This document shows positions 7,951 to 17,258 of a stretch of DNA of 64,000 bases, in pieces (positions within the stretch are counted from its first letter, which is position 1; the number at the start of each line of letters is the position of its first letter). The position numbers and the translations under genes were made by a program. This DNA comes from DATLNF01 sp963765815 (GTDB taxonomy: Bacteria > Actinomycetota > Actinomycetes > BP-191): the NCBI GenBank assembly GCA_963765815.1, contig CAVXXT010000005.1:124001-188000 (forward strand), read 5' to 3'. The notes beneath the pieces are model-generated. The model did no database searches, was not told the DNA's origin, and worked only from the letters and a program-made list of their open reading frames with translations.

Positions 7951-8724
7951 CTACTTCTGGACGAACGCGTCAGGCCCGACCGCGCCGTCCGCCGTGATGA
8001 ACGTGTTGGGCACCGGGTACTTGCCGAGCACGTAGCTGAGGATCGCCGCGTGCTGCGTCTCGACCGGGAGGATCGAGGCGGCCACCTTGATGCCGCCCGG
8101 GTCCGAGATCGCGCCGATGCCGCCGAAGTACGTCGCCGCGGCGATGTTCTCCAGGTCGAGGGCCAGCGTCGCCGCCGTGCCGACGTCCTTGACGCCCATC
8201 AGCCGGTCGCCGATCAGCTTCTCGACGCTGGGCAGGTTGGACGTGTCCTTGATGGCGGCGAAGCCCGCGCCGGTCAGCACGCCGTTCCACGCGTCCGCGT
8301 GGTCCTTGTGCTGCTTCTGCGCGGTCTGCACGAACGTCGCCACAGCCGGCGGCACGTCCTTGATCGCCCCGGAGCCGGCCGCGTCGAGCACCTTCTGGTA
8401 GGTGTTCACCGCGCCGATCTCGAGCGCCGCCGCGAGGCCGACCACGATCAGGTCGCCCTCGAGCTTCTTCGAGCCGGAGGCCGACGCGCCGGTGTCGACG
8501 TCGTCGTCGGTCTTGTCGCTGCCGCCGCACGCGGCGAGCGCGAAGCCACCGAAGACGACGCCCGAGCCGACGAGGAAGTTGCGTCGGCTGGGTGCACCGA
8601 GGCCCTTCTCGCGAAGGTTCGAGACCATCTCGGCCAGGTTGTCCCGCATCAGCGGGAGGGTGGCATCGTGCCGGTCGACGAGGTCCGCGGTCATCCCGCG
8701 GAGCTCGTGCTCGCTGATCTGCAT
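7951..8724 (-). CDS. Exported ferritin-like domain protein with Tat lipoprotein signal
   Basis: A 257-residue protein with an unusual 45-residue charged N-terminal extension before a twin-arginine signal, SRRNFLVGSGVVFGGFALAA, followed by Cys (lipobox AAC). The mature part is a ferritin-like helical bundle (DLIVVGLAAALEIGAVNTYQ; KQHKDHADAWNG; LDLENIAAATYFGGIG; PVETQHAAILSYVLGKYP), with the spaced Glu and Glu-x2-His residues expected of a di-iron site. The start at 8724 is preferred over 8754 because AAGGAC precedes it. Tat export suggests folding, perhaps metal loading, in the cytoplasm. It lies 26 nt after the next ferritin-like gene. Confidence 0.75.
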   Translation of the reverse strand: MQISEHELRGMTADLVDRHDATLPLMRDNLAEMVSNLREKGLGAPSRRNFLVGSGVVFGGFALAACGGSDKTDDDVDTGASASGSKKLEGDLIVVGLAAALEIGAVNTYQKVLDAAGSGAIKDVPPAVATFVQTAQKQHKDHADAWNGVLTGAGFAAIKDTSNLPSVEKLIGDRLMGVKDVGTAATLALDLENIAAATYFGGIGAISDPGGIKVAASILPVETQHAAILSYVLGKYPVPNTFITADGAVGPDAFVQK

Positions 8725-8750
8725 CGGGTCCTTCTCTGCTCGGCTGCGGG

Positions 8751-9602
8751 TCACTTGACGGCCCCCTCGTCGACCGGGCTGGCCAGCTCGGTCTTCTTGA
8801 AGGCCTCGGGGAAGCCCACGCTGCCCGCCGCGGCCGGCAGCTTCGCCGCGTCCGCCCCGATCGGCAGCTTGATGAGCTGGGGCGCGCCGCCCTTGAGCAG
8901 CGCCTGGACCGCGAGCAGCGTCGCGAGGTGCTGGGACTCGACGCCCATGACGCTGGCGAAGAGCGACCGCAGCTCGGGAGTGCTGACCGCACTGACGTTC
9001 GCGACGTACGTCGACGTCGCGACGTCCTCGAGGGTGACCGCGAGGTTGACGACGTCGAGCGGGCCCTTGATCTTGCCGGCGGCGTCCTGGACGACCGGCG
9101 TGTACTTCGGGTTGGTCGCGGTCTGCTCCTTGCCGCCGGCGTTCTTGGCCGCGGCGTTGAACGCCTTGCCGTGCTCGGCGTGCTGCTTCATGGTCATCTC
9201 GCAGAACGCCTTGACGACCGGGTTGGCCTCGGAGCCGCCGATGAAGGGCAGGCCGAGCGCCGTCTTGTAGGTGAAGACCGCGAGGTTCTCCAGCGATGCG
9301 GCCGTCTGGAGCGCGGCGACGTCGTTGCTGCCCTGCGCGAACGCGGGGGTCGCGGTGGCGAGCACCATGGCGCCGAACGCCGTGGCGACGCCGGCCGTGG
9401 TGAGGCTGCGGGCCACCGTCGCGCGGTGGACCTCTGACTGGTGCCGGGCGAGGTCAGCGGCGTCCGAGGCGGACAGCTGCTCGCGGGTGGCGTCGACGAT
9501 GTCGGCCAGCGGCTCCGTGATGGACCTCATGGCGTCGGAGTGCAGGTCCTGCGACTCCACCATGAGCTCCCGGAACCGGCCGTCGTCCAGACCGTGGTTC
9601 AA
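8751..9602 (-). CDS. Exported ferritin-like domain protein
   Basis: A 283-residue protein, paralogous in layout to the gene downstream: an N-terminal cytoplasmic extension of about 65 residues, then a hydrophobic export segment (VATAFGAMVLATATPAFAQG) and a ferritin-like domain with AASLENLAVFTYKTALG, MTMKQHAEHGKAFN, VTLEDVATSTYVANV and GVESQHLATLLAVQ. Acidic and His residues sit where di-iron ferritin-like proteins place ligands. First gene of a minus-strand operon with the Tat ferritin-like protein and the cupredoxin. It diverges from rimP across about 145 nt. The family is annotated in actinobacteria without known function. Confidence 0.72.
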   Translation of the reverse strand: MNHGLDDGRFRELMVESQDLHSDAMRSITEPLADIVDATREQLSASDAADLARHQSEVHRATVARSLTTAGVATAFGAMVLATATPAFAQGSNDVAALQTAASLENLAVFTYKTALGLPFIGGSEANPVVKAFCEMTMKQHAEHGKAFNAAAKNAGGKEQTATNPKYTPVVQDAAGKIKGPLDVVNLAVTLEDVATSTYVANVSAVSTPELRSLFASVMGVESQHLATLLAVQALLKGGAPQLIKLPIGADAAKLPAAAGSVGFPEAFKKTELASPVDEGAVK

Positions 9603-9748
9603 GGGTTCCCCCCTTCCGGGGATCGGGTCGCCCGGTCACGCCGGGCTCGTAGGTCGGGAGTCGTTCGGTCGACCTCGCCGATCGGATGGGTCTGGGCAGC
9701 CGGGATACGATCCGACCCGGCACGTCACAACCACACAAGGAGGCCGCA

Positions 9749-10251
9749 GTGAGCTCTGCCGCGGCAGCCCAGGTGCGGTCCGCCGTCGCGCCGGTCCTCG
9801 CTGAGGCGGGATTCCACGTCGAGGACGTCGAGGTCCGCCAGGCGGGCAGCCGGCGACTTGTGCAGGTGCTGGTCGACCGCGACGGAGGCATCTCCCTCGA
9901 CGACGTCGCGGACGCGAGCCGGGCAATCTCGAGCGTGCTCGATGACACCGACGTCTTCCCCGGCGCCTACGTCCTCGAGGTCTCCTCGCCCGGCGTCGAC
10001 CGCCCGCTGACCGAGCCCCGGCACTGGCGCCGCAACGTCGGCCCGGCTGGTCGAGGTCACTCCGACCGACGGCGCCGACGTCACGTCGGTCGCGTGACCT
10101 CGGTCGACGACGACGGGGTCGTCCTCGACGTCGACGGCACCGAGCGTCGCGTCGACGTGGGGACGGTGCGAAAGGCGCCGTGCAGGTCGAGTTCAACCGC
10201 AAGGCTGCGCTCGACGAGCAGGAGAGCGACGAGGAGGGTGACGACGCGTGA
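9749..10251 (+). CDS. rimP: Ribosome maturation factor RimP, frameshifted in this sequence
   Basis: The protein binds 30S pre-subunits and aids 16S processing. The N-terminal domain is intact (VAPVLAEAGFHVEDVEVRQA; VLEVSSPGVDRPL). GTG start with RBS AAGGAGG. From about 10040 the frame is broken: an extra G near 10040 (RRNV then ARLVEVTPTDG in the next frame), a missing base near 10085 and another near 10167; restoring these gives VQVEFNRKAALDEQESD and a stop at 10251. Expected length is about 165 residues. The breaks are probably sequence errors because the gene belongs to a core operon and the same defect runs through its neighbours. Confidence 0.85.
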
Positions 10252-11278
10252 AGATCGACATGGCCGCCCTGCGCAGCCTCGAGCGCGAGAAGGACATCAA
10301 GCTCGACACGCGTGCGTCGAGGCGATCGAGACCGCGCTGCCACGGCGTACCGCAAGACCGAGGGCGCGGCGCCGCACGCCCGCGTCGATCGTCGACCGCA
10401 AGACCGGTGAGGTCGCCGTCTGGCGCAGGAGCTGGACGAGGAGGGCACGTCCTCCGCGAGTACGACGACACCCCCGAGGACTTCGGCCGGATCGCCACGA
10501 TGACCGCCAAGCAGGTCATCCTCCAGCGGCTGCGCGACGCCGAGCACGAGCTCACCTACGGCGAGTACGCCGGCCGCGAGGGCGACGTCGTCAGCGGGAT
10601 CATCCAGCAGCACCGCAGCGCCCGGCGGCTCAACCGCAACGTGATGGTCAAGCTCGGCAAGGTCGAGGCGACGCTGCCGCCGTCCGAGCAGGTGCCGGGG
10701 GAGGTCTACGAGCACGGCACGCCGGCTCAAGGCCATGTCCTGCAGGTGCACAAGGGCCAGCGCGGACCGTCGATCACGCTGTCGCCGCACCCACCCCAAC
10801 CTGGTCAGAAGCTGTTCGCCCTCGAGGTGCCGGAGATCGCCGACGGCATCGTCGAGATCGTGGCGATCGCCCGCGAGGCGGGGCACCGCACCAAGATCGC
10901 GGTGCGCAGTCAAGGTGGCCGGGCTGAACGCCAAGGGCGCCTGCATCGGCCCGCTGGGCCAGCGCGTGCGCAACGTGGTCGCACGAGCTGCACGGCGAGA
11001 AGATCGACATCGTCGACTGGTCACGAGGACCCGGCCCGCTTCGTCGGCAACGCGCTGTCGCCGGCCACGGTCATCTCAGCGTCGAGGTGGTCGACGCCGG
11101 CGGCCGCGTCGGCCCGCGTGGTCGTGCCCGACTACAAGCTCTCGCTCGCCATCGGCAAGGAGGGCCAGAACGCCCGCCTCGCCGCCCGGCTGACCGGCTG
11201 GCGCATCGACATCCACAGCGACACAGGAGACGTCGACGAGCGCTGGCGCCGGAGGCGGCGTCGGGCAGCGCAGAGTGA
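10248..11278 (+). CDS. nusA: Transcription termination/antitermination factor NusA, frameshifted in this sequence
   Basis: NusA binds RNA polymerase and nascent RNA and controls pausing and termination. GTG start overlaps the rimP stop by 4 nt. Recognisable pieces lie in different frames: MKIDMAALRSLEREKDI, the RNA polymerase-binding domain, an S1 domain (YGEYAGREGDVVSG), and KH domains (KVAGLNAKGACIGPLGQR; VVPDYKLSLAIGKEGQNARL). At least a dozen single-base gains or losses are needed to join them (for example near 10316, 10341, 10390, 10425, 10451, 10725, 10786, 10909, 10979, 11023, 11110). The proposed end, ALAPEAASGSAE then stop at 11278, is the frame that looks natural. One frame runs open to 11291 by chance. 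Confidence 0.85.
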
Positions 11279-11298
11279 CGAAGGGCCCTGAGCGCGGC

Positions 11299-11304
11299 TA
11301 GACT
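11299..11304 (+). promoter_or_regulatory. TAGACT -10 box before ylxR
   Basis: TAGACT matches the TANNNT consensus and is identical to the boxes before ribF and upstream of the RodZ-like gene. It would give ylxR-infB a promoter separate from rimP-nusA. Confidence 0.45.
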
Positions 11305-11310
11305 CGAACG

Positions 11311-11620
11311 CTGGACGTCGTACCGGACCGGTCCGCACCTGTGTGGGGTGCCGGGCAGAGCGGCGAAGTCCGAGCCTGCTGCGTGTCGTCGTGGTCGACG
11401 GTGACCTGTCATCGACGTCCGTGGCGCGCTGCCGGGCCGAGGGGCGCATCCTGCACCCCGACCTGGCTGCCTCGACCTCGCGGAACGCCGCAAGGCGTTC
11501 CCGCGGGCGCTGCGGCACGTCGGCGAGCTCGACTGCACGGCACTGCACGCGTACGTCGAGAGGCACGGCACCACCCCATCCGACCGAGAGCGGCCGAGAA
11601 GCGATGCAGCACTCCTGATG
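11311..11620 (+). CDS. ylxR: YlxR family RNA-binding protein (DUF448), frameshifted
   Basis: Small nucleic-acid-binding protein always found between nusA and infB. The signature VRTCVGCR is readable near 11335, followed by LLRVVVVDGDL, then in another frame LHPDLA-type text and KAFPRALRHVGELDCTALHA near the end. At least three indels break it, in line with the rest of this zone, so start and stop are approximate. The start codon is not clear: no ATG or GTG fits well, and a position just after the TAGACT box is assumed. Confidence 0.7.
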
Positions 11621-11703
11621 AGCACGACCGATGAGCACAGCCCATGCAGTAGCTCACTGACGCCCGGACCGCCCGGGCGCGACGACGAAGAAGACGAGAC
11701 ACA

Positions 11704-14383
11704 GTGGCAAAGCCCGCGTCCACGAGCTCGCGAAGGAGCTCGGCCTGGAGAGCAAGGCTCTCCTGGCATGGTTGAACGACAACGGCGAGTTCGTCAAGAG
11801 CGCCTCGTCGACGATCGAAGCCCCCCGTCGCCCGCAAGGTCCGCGAGGCGTTCCCGCGGCCAGCGCCCGCCGCGGCGCCCGCGACGCCGCAGAAGGCCCC
11901 CGCCGAAGGCCGCCCCTGAGCCGGTCGAGGTGCCGACCGAGACGTCGCGGACACCGCGCCGGCCCCCTCCGGATCGAGCAGCCCGCGGCAGCGACCGGCA
12001 TGCCGACGCTGCCGCCCCGCCCGCCCGGCTGCCCCGCGGCCCGGCAACAACCCCTTCAGCACGTCCCGGCCTGCCCGCCGCGTCCCGCGCGCGATGCCCG
12101 GCATGCCCCCGCGTCCCGCGGGCGTGCCCGGCATGCCCCCGCGGCCCGGCGTCCCCGGCATGCCTCCCCGCCCGGGCGATGCCCCGGCCCGGCGTTCCCG
12201 GCGCCCCCGGCATGGGTCGCCCGTCCCGGCGCTCCCGGCATGGGTGCTCGTCCCGGCGCTCCCGGCATGGGTGCCCGTCCTGGCGCGCCCGGCGCCGGCG
12301 CCGGGCGGCCCCGGCGGCGTCCCGGTGGTGCCCGTCCCGGGGCCGGCGGCTCCGGCGGCCCGCGACCCGGCGGCGCGTCCCGGCGGTGGCGGTTCGCCGG
12401 CCGTCCCGGTGGCGGTGGCGCCCGCGGTGGCGCGGCCGCGGTGGCGGCAGCTCGCCGGTGCCTTCGGTCGCCCCGGCGGCGGCCGTCCGGTCCGTGGCCG
12501 CAAGACCAAGAAGCAGCGTCGTCAGGAGTTCGACAACCTCGAGGCGCCGACGATGGGCGGCGATCATCCCCCGCGGCAAGGGCGAGATCGATCCGGCTCG
12601 CCCGCGGCGCGTCGCTGGCCGACTTCGCCGACCAGATCAACATCAACCCGGGCTCGCTCGTGCAGGTGCTGTTCACCGAGCCTCGGCGAGATGGTGACCG
12701 CGACCCAGTCGTGCACCGACGAGACGCTCGAGCTGCTCGGCGTGCAGCTCGGCTACGACGTCCAGATCGTCAGCCCCGAGGACGAGGACGCGCGAGCTGC
12801 TCGAGAGGTTCGACCTGGCGTTCGGCGGCGAGTAGGACGAGGACGCGGAGCTCAGCCAGCGGCCGCCGGTCGTCACGATCATGGGTCACGTCGACCACGG
12901 CAAGACCAAGCTGCTCGACGCGATCCGGCAGACCGACGTCGTCGCGGGCGAGGCCGGCGGCATCACCCAGCACATCGGCGCCTACCAGGTGCACGCGTCG
13001 CACGACCGGCCGGCTCATCACCTTCATCGACACCCCGGGCCACGAGGCGTTCACCGCCATGCGTGCCCGTGGTGCCAAGGTGACCGACATCGCGGTGCTC
13101 GTCGTCGCCGCCGACGACGGCGTGAAGCCGCAGACGATCGAGGCGCTCAACCACGCGCAGGCGGCCGACGTGCCGATCGTGGTGGCGGTCAACAAGATCG
13201 ACAAGGAAGGCGCCAACCCCGACAAGGTGCGCCAGCAGCTCACCGAGTACGGCCTGGTCGCCGAGGAGTACGGCGGCACGACCATGTTCGTCGACGTCTC
13301 GGCCGAAGGCCGGCGCCGGCATCGAGGAGCTGCTCGACGCGATCCTGCTGACGGCCGACGCGGCGCTCGACCTGCGCGCGCAGGCCGACCGTCGCCGCCC
13401 AGGGCGTCGCCATCGAGGCGCACCTCGACAAGGGCCGCGGCCCGGTCGCGACCGTCCTCGTCCAGCGCGGCACGCTGCGCGTCGGCGACTCGATCGTCGC
13501 CGGCGACGCGTTCGGCCGCGTCCGCGCCATGCTCGACGAGCACGGCGACCAACGTCGTCGAGGCGGGACCGGCGCGGCCGGTGCAGGTGCTCGGCTTCGA
13601 GTCCGTCCCGGGCGCCGGCGACAACTTCCTGGTCGTCGCCGAGGACCGCGACGGCACGGCAGATCGCCGAGAAGCGCCAGGCGCGCGAGCGCAACGCCAG
13701 CTCGTCGCGCAGCGCGGCCGGCCGTCCCTCGAGGACCTGTTCGAGCGGATCGAGGCGGGCAAGGTCGACCAGCTCAACCTGATCCTCAAGGGCGACGTGT
13801 CCGGCTCGGTCGAGGCCGTCGAGGACGCGCTGCTCAAGCTCGACGTCGGCGACGAGGTCAGCCTGCGCATCCTGCACCGCGGCGTCGGTGCGATCACCGA
13901 GAACGACGTCACCCTCGCCGCGGCGTCGGACGCGATCATCCTCGGCTTCAACGTCCGGCCCGAGGGCAAGGCGCGCGAGCTCGCCGACCGCGAGCACGTC
14001 GACATCCGGCAGTACTCGCGTCATCTACCAGGCGCTGGAGGACATCGAGGCAGGCGCTCAAGGGCATGCTCAAGCCGGAGTACGAGGAGGTCGCGCTCGG
14101 CTCGGCCGAGGTCCGCGAGGTCTTCAAGGTGCCGAAGATCGGCAACGTCGCCGGCTCGATCGTCCGCAGCGGCACGATCACCCGCAACAGCAAGGCGCGG
14201 CTGGTTCGGGACGGCGTCGTCGTCCACGAGACCCTCACCGTCGACTCGCTGCGGCGCTTCAAGGACGACGTACGCGAGGTCCTCGAGGGCTACGAGTGCG
14301 GTATCGGACTCGGCTCCTTCAACGACATCAAGCCCGAAGACGTCATCGAGACCTACGAGATGCGCGAGAAGCCGCGGGCATGA
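11704..14383 (+). CDS. infB: Translation initiation factor IF-2, frameshifted in this sequence
   Basis: IF-2 delivers fMet-tRNA to the 30S subunit and uses GTP. GTG start with the typical opening (ARVHELAKELGLESKALL; NGEFVKSASSTIEAP), then a long Gly/Pro/Arg-rich linker (about 11950-12480). The G domain has GHVDHGKTKLLD, DTPGHEAF and NKIDKEG, and the C-terminal domains end GLGSFNDIKPEDVIETYEMR. Length of about 890 residues is normal. Many one-base indels break the frame up to about 14060, and a TAG near 12832 sits where GAG is expected (GGE-EDEDAELSQRPPVV). The G1 motif has Lys where Ser is usual after GKT; given sequence quality this may not be real. Confidence 0.9.
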
Positions 14384-14398
14384 ATTAGGGACGGTCCC

Positions 14399-14478
14399 TG
14401 ACGCCGAATGGCTGCGTTCTCGGTCGCTCGCGTGCAAAAGAGCACGCGTCGCTCCCTGCGGCCTTGCCATTCGACGCC
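14399..14478. repeat. Imperfect long inverted repeat between infB and ylxP
   Basis: Outer arms CGAATGGC (14405-14412) and GCCATTCG (14466-14473) are perfect, as are inner arms CGCGTGC (14429-14435) and GCACGCG (14442-14448) around loop AAAAGA; the middle is a mismatched internal loop. Flanking bases extend the symmetry (GACGC / ACGCC). Downstream are three tandem GGCAAA units (about 14494-14511). It resembles a small REP or MITE-like element that can fold as one hairpin and may act as a terminator between infB and ylxP. Confidence 0.55.
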
Positions 14479-14522
14479 AGGAACCGCCCAGAGGCAAAGG
14501 CAAAGGCAAAGGCGGTCCGACT

Positions 14523-14822
14523 GTGTTCACCGGCACCTTGGCCATCGACCTGCTGCTCGGCGATGTGCACTCGCTCAAGGAGAAGCGGTCGGTCGTCAGG
14601 CCGATCGTGGCGGAGCTGCGGAAGCGGTTCGAGGTCGCTGCTGCTGAGGCGGGGCACGTGGATCTGCACCGGCGCTCGGTGATCGGGGTCGCGATCGTGG
14701 CCGCGGACTCCGGTCACTGCGTCGAGGTGCTGGCTGCCGTCGAGCGACTCGTCGCGGAGCGGCCCGAGGTGGAAGTGTTGTCAGCCCGGACCCGGCTGCA
14801 CTCCCTGGAGGACGACGAGTAG
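14523..14822 (+). CDS. ylxP: YlxP family protein (DUF503)
   Basis: A 99-residue small ribosome-associated protein of the DUF503 family: TGTLAIDLLLGDVHSLKEKR at the N-terminus, then SVVRPIVAELRKRF and the beta-strand stretch RRSVIGVAIVAADS. It usually sits between infB and rbfA in actinobacteria and firmicutes, as here. GTG start at 14523. Its frame is clean, showing that the indel-rich zone ends before it. The stop abuts the rbfA start. Confidence 0.85.
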   Translation: MFTGTLAIDLLLGDVHSLKEKRSVVRPIVAELRKRFEVAAAEAGHVDLHRRSVIGVAIVAADSGHCVEVLAAVERLVAERPEVEVLSARTRLHSLEDDE

Positions 14823-15269
14823 ATGACCGACGCAGCGCGGGCGCGCCGGCTGGCCGAGCGGATCCAGGTCGTCGTCGCGGAGACCCTCGAGACCGGCATC
14901 AAGGACCCGCGGCTGGGGTTCGTCACGATCACCGACGCGCGGGTCACGCCGGACCTGCGCGAGGCCAAGGTCTTCTACACGGTGTACGGCGACGACGCGG
15001 CGCAGGCCGGCACCGCCGCGGCGCTCGCGTCGGCGACCGGAGTCGTCCGCGCGGAGATCGGCAAGCAGTGCCGCCTGCGCTTCACCCCGATCCTCGAGTT
15101 CATCGCCGACGTCGTGCCGGAGAGCGGCCGGCAGATGGAGGACCTGCTGGCGAAGGTCCGGGCCGAGGACGCCGCCCGCGCCGCCGCCGCCGCGACCGCG
15201 GAGCCGGCCGGCGACCCTGATCCTTACCGTCGGCCGGTCAGCGACGAGGACTCGCCGGCCGATGGCTGA
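14823..15269 (+). CDS. rbfA: Ribosome-binding factor A
   Basis: A 148-residue protein with the RbfA KH-type fold: ARARRLAERIQVVVAETLE, KDPRLGFVTITDARVTPDLR and LRFTPILEFIADVVPESG. It aids late maturation of the 30S subunit and cold adaptation. Starts directly after the ylxP stop and overlaps the DHH gene by 8 nt. The C-terminal tail is Ala-rich and acidic, as in other actinobacteria. Confidence 0.95.
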   Translation: MTDAARARRLAERIQVVVAETLETGIKDPRLGFVTITDARVTPDLREAKVFYTVYGDDAAQAGTAAALASATGVVRAEIGKQCRLRFTPILEFIADVVPESGRQMEDLLAKVRAEDAARAAAAATAEPAGDPDPYRRPVSDEDSPADG

Positions 15270-16275
15270 CCTCACGGCTGCGAACGGGACCGTGTGGCGC
15301 GACGCGGTGGAGTCCCTGCGGGCGGCCGAGGACGTCGCGCTGGCCTGTCACCTCGGGCCCGACGGCGACGCGCTCGGCTCGATGCTGGCGCTCGCGATCG
15401 GCCTGCGCTCGATGGGCAAGACGGTGACCGCGTCGTGGGGGAGCGACCCGTTCACCGTGCCGCCGATGTACACCTACCTGCCGGGTCTCGAGCTGCTGAT
15501 CGAGCCGGAGTACTTCCCTCAGTCGCCCGCGCTGCTGGTCACCTTCGACACCGGCTCCCTGGAGCGGCTCGGCTCGCTCCAGGCGACCGCCGCCCGCGCG
15601 GGCACGGTCATCGTGCTGGACCATCACATGAGCAACACCGCGTTCGGCGACATCAACGTGGTGGACCCGACCGCCGCCGCCACGGCGGTGCTGGTCGACC
15701 AGCTGCTGCAGCGGCTCGGCGTACCGCTCACCGCCGACATCGCGGCCTGCCTCTACACCGGGCTGTCGACGGACACCGGGTCGTTCCGATTCGCGTCGAC
15801 CACTCCCGAGGTGCTGCAGCTCGGCGCGAGGCTGCTCGCGACCGGCATCAAGCACGACGAGATCGCCCGCGCGATCTGGGACACCAACCGCTTCCCCTAC
15901 CTCAAGCTGCTGGGCGCCCTGCTCGCCCGCGCCGAGCTGATCGAGGCCGAGGGGCTGGTCTGGACCTGGGTGAGCGCCGACGACCTCCGCGCGCACGAGG
16001 TGCTGATCGAGGAGATCGAAGGCGTCATCGACGTGATTCGCACCAGCATCGAGGCGCAGGTCGCGGTGATCTGCAAGCAGTCGGCCGACGGGCGCTGGCT
16101 GGTCTCGATGCGGTCCAAGGGAGCGGTCGACGTCGGGTCGGTCGCGGTGGCGTTCGGCGGCGGTGGGCACCGGTTCGCCGCCGGCTTCACGTCGCCGCTC
16201 GAGCCGGAGCCCACGATGGAGCAGCTGCGCGCGGCACTTCGCGACGCCCTGCGCGTGGCCTGGTTCCCCCGATGA
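15262..16275 (+). CDS. nrnA: DHH-family nanoRNase/pAp phosphatase
   Basis: A 337-residue DHH/DHHA1 phosphoesterase. Metal-binding motifs are visible: HLGPDGDALGSM, TFDTGSLERLG and VLDHHMSNTAFGD. A C-terminal DHHA1 domain has the glycine motif AFGGGGHRFAAGF. Family members degrade very short RNAs and dephosphorylate 3'-phosphoadenosine 5'-phosphate. It sits between rbfA and truB, the standard actinobacterial order, and overlaps rbfA by 8 nt. Confidence 0.88.
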   Translation: MADLTAANGTVWRDAVESLRAAEDVALACHLGPDGDALGSMLALAIGLRSMGKTVTASWGSDPFTVPPMYTYLPGLELLIEPEYFPQSPALLVTFDTGSLERLGSLQATAARAGTVIVLDHHMSNTAFGDINVVDPTAAATAVLVDQLLQRLGVPLTADIAACLYTGLSTDTGSFRFASTTPEVLQLGARLLATGIKHDEIARAIWDTNRFPYLKLLGALLARAELIEAEGLVWTWVSADDLRAHEVLIEEIEGVIDVIRTSIEAQVAVICKQSADGRWLVSMRSKGAVDVGSVAVAFGGGGHRFAAGFTSPLEPEPTMEQLRAALRDALRVAWFPR

Positions 16276-16285
16276 CCGGGAGCCG

Positions 16286-17176
16286 GTGAGCGGCCCGCCG
16301 CCGGGCGGGCTCGTGGTGGTGGACAAGCCCGGCGGGTGGACGTCCCACGACGTCGTGGCCCGAGTCCGCCGACTGGCCGGCACTCGCCGGGTCGGGCACG
16401 CCGGCACCCTCGATCCGATGGCCACCGGCGTCCTGCTGGTCGGGATCGAGCGCGCCACCCGGCTGCTCGGTCACCTCGCGCTGACCGAGAAGGAGTACGC
16501 CGGCACCGTCGTCCTCGGGGCGACAACGGGCAGCGACGACGCGCAGGGCGAGATCCTGGCGACCGCTGACGCGTCGGCCATCTCCGACGACGACGTTCGC
16601 CGCGCGGCCGCACATCAGGTCGGCGACCTCTCGCAGGTGCCGCCCGCGGTCAGCGCGATCAAGGTCGACGGCGTGCGGTCGTACACCCGAGCCCGCAAAG
16701 GAGAGGTCGTCGAGCTCAAGCCGCGCCCCGTCACCGTGCACGAGCTCGAGGTCCTCGACGTACGCCGGATCGGCGCGCAGGTGCACGTCGACATCCACGT
16801 CCGCTGCTCGACCGGCACCTACATCCGCTCGCTCGCGCGCGACATCGGCGAGGAGCTCGGTGTCGGCGGTCACCTCGGCGCGCTGCGGCGCACCCGGGTC
16901 GGTCCGTGGACCATCGCCGACGCGGTCGCGCTCGACGACCTGGCGGCGGACGGCGCCTTCGCCGCGGCGTTGATCCCGCTCGCCGACGTCGCCGCGGCCA
17001 CCTTCCCGCGTCGTGACGTCGACGCGGACGACGCGCGACGCCTCGCCAACGGCATCCGCCTCGACCCGACCGGCGACGCGGACGGCCCGACCGCGGCGTT
17101 CGGCCCCGACGGCGAGTTCCTCGCACTGGTCGAGGACCGCGACGGCGCCGCCGTCCCCCTCGCCGTCTTCGTCTGA
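16286..17176 (+). CDS. truB: tRNA pseudouridine-55 synthase
   Basis: A 296-residue TruB, which makes pseudouridine 55 in the T-loop of tRNAs. The N-terminal LVVVDKPGGWTSHDVVARVR, the catalytic Asp in GHAGTLDPMATGVL and the motif YAGTVVLGATTGSDDAQGE are present, with a C-terminal segment (about 230 onward) like actinobacterial PUA-type tails. GTG start 10 nt after the nrnA stop. The stop is followed within 5 nt by the dispersed hairpin repeat. Confidence 0.95.
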   Translation: MSGPPPGGLVVVDKPGGWTSHDVVARVRRLAGTRRVGHAGTLDPMATGVLLVGIERATRLLGHLALTEKEYAGTVVLGATTGSDDAQGEILATADASAISDDDVRRAAAHQVGDLSQVPPAVSAIKVDGVRSYTRARKGEVVELKPRPVTVHELEVLDVRRIGAQVHVDIHVRCSTGTYIRSLARDIGEELGVGGHLGALRRTRVGPWTIADAVALDDLAADGAFAAALIPLADVAAATFPRRDVDADDARRLANGIRLDPTGDADGPTAAFGPDGEFLALVEDRDGAAVPLAVFV

Positions 17177-17180
17177 CCCC

Positions 17181-17253
17181 CTCAAAACTGCCCGATCAAC
17201 CGGCGAGTCAGACCCCCCAAGGCCCCTCGCGGGGTCGAGTCGGCCGGTCAAGC
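17181..17253 (+). repeat. Dispersed intergenic hairpin repeat, copy 1
   Basis: About 73 nt closely matching 34116-34189. It can fold as outer helix ACCGGC (17199-17204) with GCCGGT (17243-17248), a symmetric internal loop GAGTCA facing GAGTCG, and inner helix GACCCC with GGGGTC. It begins 4 nt after the truB stop and ends 5 nt before the ribF -10 box, so it may work as a terminator or mRNA end-protector. Confidence 0.75.
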
Positions 17254-17258
17254 CCGCC

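Noticed and set aside
11950..12480. Collagen-like Gly/Pro/Arg repeat gene
   Set aside because: This is the normal low-complexity linker of actinobacterial IF-2, seen in a shifted frame.
10035..14060. Programmed frameshifting or a second genetic code in rimP, nusA, ylxR and infB
   Set aside because: Changes go in both directions at many unrelated sites without slippery signals; sequence error explains them better.
14494..14511. CRISPR-like array (GGCAAA units)
   Set aside because: Units are 6 bp, adjacent and without spacers; no cas genes are in the window.
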